NCBI GenBank assembly: GCA_947504205.1
Contig: CANNGL010000001.1
Span: 248,001 to 312,000, forward strand
DNA: 64,000 bases
From: an uncultured Litoreibacter sp.
Lineage (GTDB): Bacteria > Pseudomonadota > Alphaproteobacteria > Rhodobacterales > Rhodobacteraceae
Direction of reading: 5' to 3'
Shown: positions 61,355 to 64,000 of the stretch, one piece after another
How positions within the stretch are numbered: position 1 is the stretch's first letter
How the letters are laid out: the number at the start of each line of letters is the position of its first letter
Program-made: the position numbers and the translations under genes
Notes under the pieces: model-generated
Seen by the model: the letters and a program-made list of their open reading frames with translations, nothing else
Told to the model about the DNA's origin: nothing
Database searches by the model: none

Positions 61355-61927
61355 ATGACGCTTTCGCAAATTGCCTTTGGGGCAGATAGTTTACTGAAAA
61401 AGACGCTTCTGGTGGTCGCCGGGACCATGTTTATAGCGATTGCGGCCCAGATTGCAGTGCCGCTTTATCCTGTGCCGGCAACCTTCCAGACGCTGGCCAT
61501 TCTAATCATAGGGCTGAGCTTTGGCGCGCGCTTGGGTGCGATCACAGTGCTGGCGTATCTTCTTGAAGGTGCAGCTGGATTGCCGGTGTTTGCCAATGGC
61601 GGTGCGGGTCTTGCCTATATGGCCGGACCGACTGCGGGCTTTCTGCTTGGATTTGTGGCTTTGGCCTACGTTGCGGGCCTAGCGGCCGGGCGTGGTTTTG
61701 TCGCCATGCTGGTTGCGTCTCTGGTGGCCTCCGTTGTGCTTTATATCCCAGGCGTCGCTTGGCCGATGTATCTGGCTGAGCTTTTCGCGGTCGACGCAAA
61801 GTGGGTTGGCTCTAGTGCAGTCTCCATCTGGGCCTATTGGGTAAGCCCGTTCGTGCTGCTCGATGCGATCAAAGCACTGGTTGCGGTCATGGTGGTCGCT
61901 GGTGGTCTGAAGCTGCTGCGCAAGTAA
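61355..61927 (+). CDS. bioY: Biotin transporter BioY
   Basis: A 190-residue membrane protein, the substrate-binding component of the ECF-type biotin transporter. About six hydrophobic segments, with AIAAQIAVPLYPVPATFQTLAILIIG and EGAAGLPVFANGGAGLAYMAGPTAGFLLGF as family hallmarks. BioM/BioN are not adjacent, so it may work alone or with a shared energy module. It is followed by a strong terminator. Confidence 0.94.
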   Translation: MTLSQIAFGADSLLKKTLLVVAGTMFIAIAAQIAVPLYPVPATFQTLAILIIGLSFGARLGAITVLAYLLEGAAGLPVFANGGAGLAYMAGPTAGFLLGFVALAYVAGLAAGRGFVAMLVASLVASVVLYIPGVAWPMYLAELFAVDAKWVGSSAVSIWAYWVSPFVLLDAIKALVAVMVVAGGLKLLRK

Positions 61928-61944
61928 ATCTGACCTTAGACTCA

Positions 61945-61987
61945 AAAAGCGCCGTTTGGGTTTCCCCAAGCGGCGCTTTTCTTTTTT
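61945..61987 (+). terminator. Rho-independent terminator after bioY
   Basis: The 10-base stem AAAAGCGCCG (61945-61954) pairs with CGGCGCTTTT (61971-61980), with a further TTGGG/CCCAA pair inside, followed by CTTTTTT. Because the stem is flanked by A on one side and T on the other it may act in both directions. Confidence 0.9.
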
Positions 61988-62465
61988 AAGCTTTACGCTT
62001 CATGTGCTTAGTTAGAATAAGCCACAATAAGAAGCGCAAAGAAGGCCAGTTCGAGAACCGGCCCCGAAAACAAAAATCGACTCACTACACTTCCCCACAC
62101 TACACGCAGACATTTGCCTAAGTTTTGCCAAGATGTGCAATGGGAATGTCGAAAACTCAGCGTTTCGCAAAGCGAAACCTGTCTGAAGTTATCTCTGTAA
62201 TAGTTTGCTATTTATGAACAAAAGAGGAGCGGCAGGCCTGCCGGATACGTCTTCAACCCGAGGGCTTTTACCCCCTCGCACCCAGTTTGCTGATATCTTG
62301 CTTCAGCTGCGATCGATCTGTCAGGTCAGACAGGCGTCATGCCCTTCTGTCGAAACTGTACCGCTTTGTTGGTTAACCGAGCCGGGGTGTAACTGGCGGT
62401 TGTTAAGCAAACTTTAAGTGACCGTTCGCACAGTATGCCGTCAGAGGGCGGCGCGTGGACTGGCT
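61988..62465. other. Gap between bioY and purF
   Basis: About 480 bases between convergent genes, holding the possible 25-codon membrane protein. It also has a 7-base hairpin GTTTCGC-AAA-GCGAAAC at 62162-62178 and a perfect 14-base palindrome CGGCAGGCCTGCCG at 62230-62243. An open frame at 62205-62417 reads poorly and is not supported. A small RNA is possible but I cannot show one. Confidence 0.4.
62008..62085 (-). CDS. Possible very small membrane protein
   Basis: A 25-codon frame on the minus strand, GTG start at 62085 with GGGGAAG just upstream. It reads MSRFLFSGPVLELAFFALLI followed by VAYSN, so almost all of it is one hydrophobic helix. It lies downstream of purF, in a region otherwise without genes. 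The helix plus a good ribosome-binding site is suggestive, but a run of this length can arise by chance. Confidence 0.3.
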   Translation of the reverse strand: MSRFLFSGPVLELAFFALLIVAYSN

Positions 62466-63953
62466 TCACTCTGCGGCTTTTAGTTGAAAACCTTTTTCGA
62501 TCTGATCTGCAGGCTCGACCGGGTATTCGCCCGAGAAACATGCATCGCAATATTGCGGCGTGTTCGGATCACGGCCTCGGGCCTCCCCCACGGCCCGGTA
62601 GAGACCGTCGAGCGAGATGAATTTGAGACTGTCGACCTCCAGATGGGCGCGCATTTCCTCTTCGCTCATCGTTGCGGCGAGCAATTTTTCGCGTTGAGGC
62701 GTATCAACGCCATAAAAGCAGGGCCATGCGGTGGGCGGGGAGGCGATACGGAAATGTACCTCGGCTGCGCCCGCATCAAGGATCATTTCCTTAATCTTGC
62801 GACTGGTTGTTCCGCGCACAACCGAGTCGTCCACCAGGATCACCCGTTTGCCCTTGATCAGGGCCCGGTTGACGTTGAGCTTGAGGCGCACGCCCATATT
62901 GCGGATTTGCTCTGTCGGTTCGATGAAGGTGCGGCCCATATACTGGTTGCGGATGATGCCCATCGCGTAGGGGATGCCGCTTTCCAGTGAATAGCCAATG
63001 GCCGCAGGTGTGCCGCTGTCGGGTACGGGGCAGACGAGATCGGCCTGCACCGGGCTTTCCTTGGCAAGCTCACGGCCAATATTCTCGCGGGTCTCGTAGA
63101 CTGAACGACCGCCAAGGATCGAGTCAGGGCGTGAAAAATAGACATGTTCAAAGATGCAGAAGCGCGATTTGGCCGGGCGGAACGGGAAATGGCTTTGCAA
63201 GCCTTGCCCGTTGATCACCACCATTTCGCCGGGTTCGATTTCACGCACGAATTCGGCCCCGATGATATCGAGCGCACATGTTTCCGAAGACAGCGCCCAA
63301 CCATCGCCGACCTTGCCCAGAACCAGAGGGCGGACCCCCAGCGGATCGCGCACGCCGATGAGCTTGGTCCGGGTCATGGCAACAACCGAGAACGCCCCTT
63401 CGACCTGGCGTAATGCTTCTTCCATCTTGTCGGGAATGGAACGGCCCATAGAGCGCGCCATCAGGTGAATGATGCACTCGCTGTCCGACGAGCTTTGGAA
63501 GATCGAGCCGCGCTCGATCAGTTCCCGGCGCAGGGCGTCTGCATTGGTGATGTTGCCGTTATGGGCAATGGCGGCTCCACCCATGGAGAACTCGCCGAAA
63601 AAGGGCTGCACATCGCGGATGGCGGTCTGCCCTTTTGAGCCGGCGGTGGAGTAGCGCACGTGGCCGATAGCCAGTTGCCCCGGTAGCTTTTCCATGACGT
63701 TGGCAGAGGTGAAGTTGTCACGCACATAGCCAAAGCGGCGCACGGACTGAAAGCTGATGTCAGGATCATAGGCGACGATGCCGCCAGCTTCTTGCCCGCG
63801 ATGCTGCAAGGCGTGCAGACCGAGAGCGACAAAGTTGGATGCATCTTTGGTGCCGATGACACCGAATATGCCGCATTCTTCTTTGAGTTTATCATCGTCA
63901 AACGGATTGGAATACCAGTCTACTGGCTCAGGCGAGGGTTCCGCGTCAGACAT
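62466..63953 (-). CDS. purF: Amidophosphoribosyltransferase PurF
   Basis: A 495-residue enzyme that makes phosphoribosylamine from PRPP and glutamine, the first step of purine synthesis. EECGIFGVIG places the catalytic cysteine at C27 after a propeptide of 26 residues. Further motifs are GHVRYSTAGSKGQTAIRDVQPF, AHNGNITNA and the PRPP loop VILVDDSVVRGTTSRKIKEM. The gene overlaps the stop of a partial upstream gene (TGATG). Confidence 0.96.
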   Translation of the reverse strand: MSDAEPSPEPVDWYSNPFDDDKLKEECGIFGVIGTKDASNFVALGLHALQHRGQEAGGIVAYDPDISFQSVRRFGYVRDNFTSANVMEKLPGQLAIGHVRYSTAGSKGQTAIRDVQPFFGEFSMGGAAIAHNGNITNADALRRELIERGSIFQSSSDSECIIHLMARSMGRSIPDKMEEALRQVEGAFSVVAMTRTKLIGVRDPLGVRPLVLGKVGDGWALSSETCALDIIGAEFVREIEPGEMVVINGQGLQSHFPFRPAKSRFCIFEHVYFSRPDSILGGRSVYETRENIGRELAKESPVQADLVCPVPDSGTPAAIGYSLESGIPYAMGIIRNQYMGRTFIEPTEQIRNMGVRLKLNVNRALIKGKRVILVDDSVVRGTTSRKIKEMILDAGAAEVHFRIASPPTAWPCFYGVDTPQREKLLAATMSEEEMRAHLEVDSLKFISLDGLYRAVGEARGRDPNTPQYCDACFSGEYPVEPADQIEKGFQLKAAE

Positions 63954-64000
63954 CAGGTGGCAGCTCCGAATCCGCGTGACAGGATTATGACAACAGATAG
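63953..64000 (-). CDS. C-terminal end of an upstream gene, perhaps cvpA (partial)
   Basis: The minus strand is open from the right edge to a TGA at 63955-63953, overlapping the purF ATG. It gives only 15 residues (LSVVIILSRGFGAAT). cvpA commonly precedes purF in this group, so position suggests it, but the fragment is too short to identify. Confidence 0.3.
   Translation of the reverse strand, partial: LSVVIILSRGFGAAT

Noticed and set aside
62205-62417. A 70-codon plus-strand frame between bioY and purF
   Set aside because: Composition is Cys/Pro/Arg-rich without pattern and the frame crosses the 14-base palindrome; looks like chance.
1-64000. Search for CRISPR arrays, insertion sequences, prophage, tRNA or rRNA genes
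   Set aside because: No regularly spaced repeats, transposase motifs, phage structural genes or cloverleaf-like sequences were seen.

Overview
This 64 kb window comes from the chromosome of a moderately GC-rich alphaproteobacterium. The gene content points to the marine Roseobacter group (Rhodobacteraceae): a complete beta-hydroxyaspartate cycle cluster, a form II coxSLM cluster, heterotetrameric sarcosine oxidase, OpgCGH glucan genes and VPLPA-CTERM proteins. Genes are dense and lie mostly in short operons with ATGA or TAATG overlaps. I saw no rRNA, tRNA, insertion sequence, prophage or CRISPR array, so this looks like ordinary chromosome rich in catabolic modules.

1-8 kb: the end of a peptide/opine-type ABC transporter operon (permease end, permease, two ATPases) runs into a convergent bhcABCD operon. 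That operon encodes all four enzymes converting two glyoxylate to oxaloacetate. The IclR-type regulator bhcR is divergent, and the bhcR-bhcA gap holds several inverted repeats. 8-15.7 kb: a conserved membrane-anchored protein of unknown function, then coxG-coxS-VOC-coxL-coxM (form II, AYRGAGR motif) ending in a strong terminator, then a Tat-exported cyclase and a carboxymuconolactone decarboxylase-like protein. 15.7-22.4 kb: a GntR regulator with a sugar-type and a beta-decarboxylating dehydrogenase, divergent from a monooxygenase-like protein and a metallo-beta-lactamase-fold hydrolase across a perfect 24-bp palindrome; then preT-preA for pyrimidine reduction.

22.4-34.3 kb: an exported DUF4329 protein, dusA, a PhyH-like protein, a DUF1289 protein, ruvX, soxB-(small membrane protein)-soxD-soxA-soxG, a LysE exporter, sodB, a metallophosphoesterase whose first codons contain the sodB terminator, and a DUF302 protein. 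34.3-44.7 kb: a thiamine-diphosphate enzyme paired with a CaiB/BaiF CoA-transferase, an SGNH hydrolase, a hydroxymuconate-isomerase-like protein, a TPR-type protein and the opgC-opgG-opgH operon for periplasmic glucans. 44.7-64 kb: two VPLPA-CTERM surface proteins, AraC and TetR regulators, an EamA transporter, a SnoaL-like protein, a SCO/rhodanese/paired CAxxC-protein operon, a LOG protein, a LysM protein, an Atm1-type ABC exporter, a secreted hydrolase, a PAS-LuxR-pseudohydrolase regulator, an SDR, bioY and purF.

The strongest candidates for something not well described are two. One is the 574-residue regulator at 57.6 kb, in which a LuxR-type DNA-binding domain is fused to an alpha/beta-hydrolase fold lacking the nucleophile and the histidine. 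The other is the operon at 48.9-51.8 kb, which pairs two related exported proteins with identical C-A-x2-C-x7-GLL spacing with SCO and rhodanese proteins. The beta-hydroxyaspartate cluster is the clearest pathway in the window, but it is an established system. No calls here were checked against databases; family names rest on recognised motifs, length and context.
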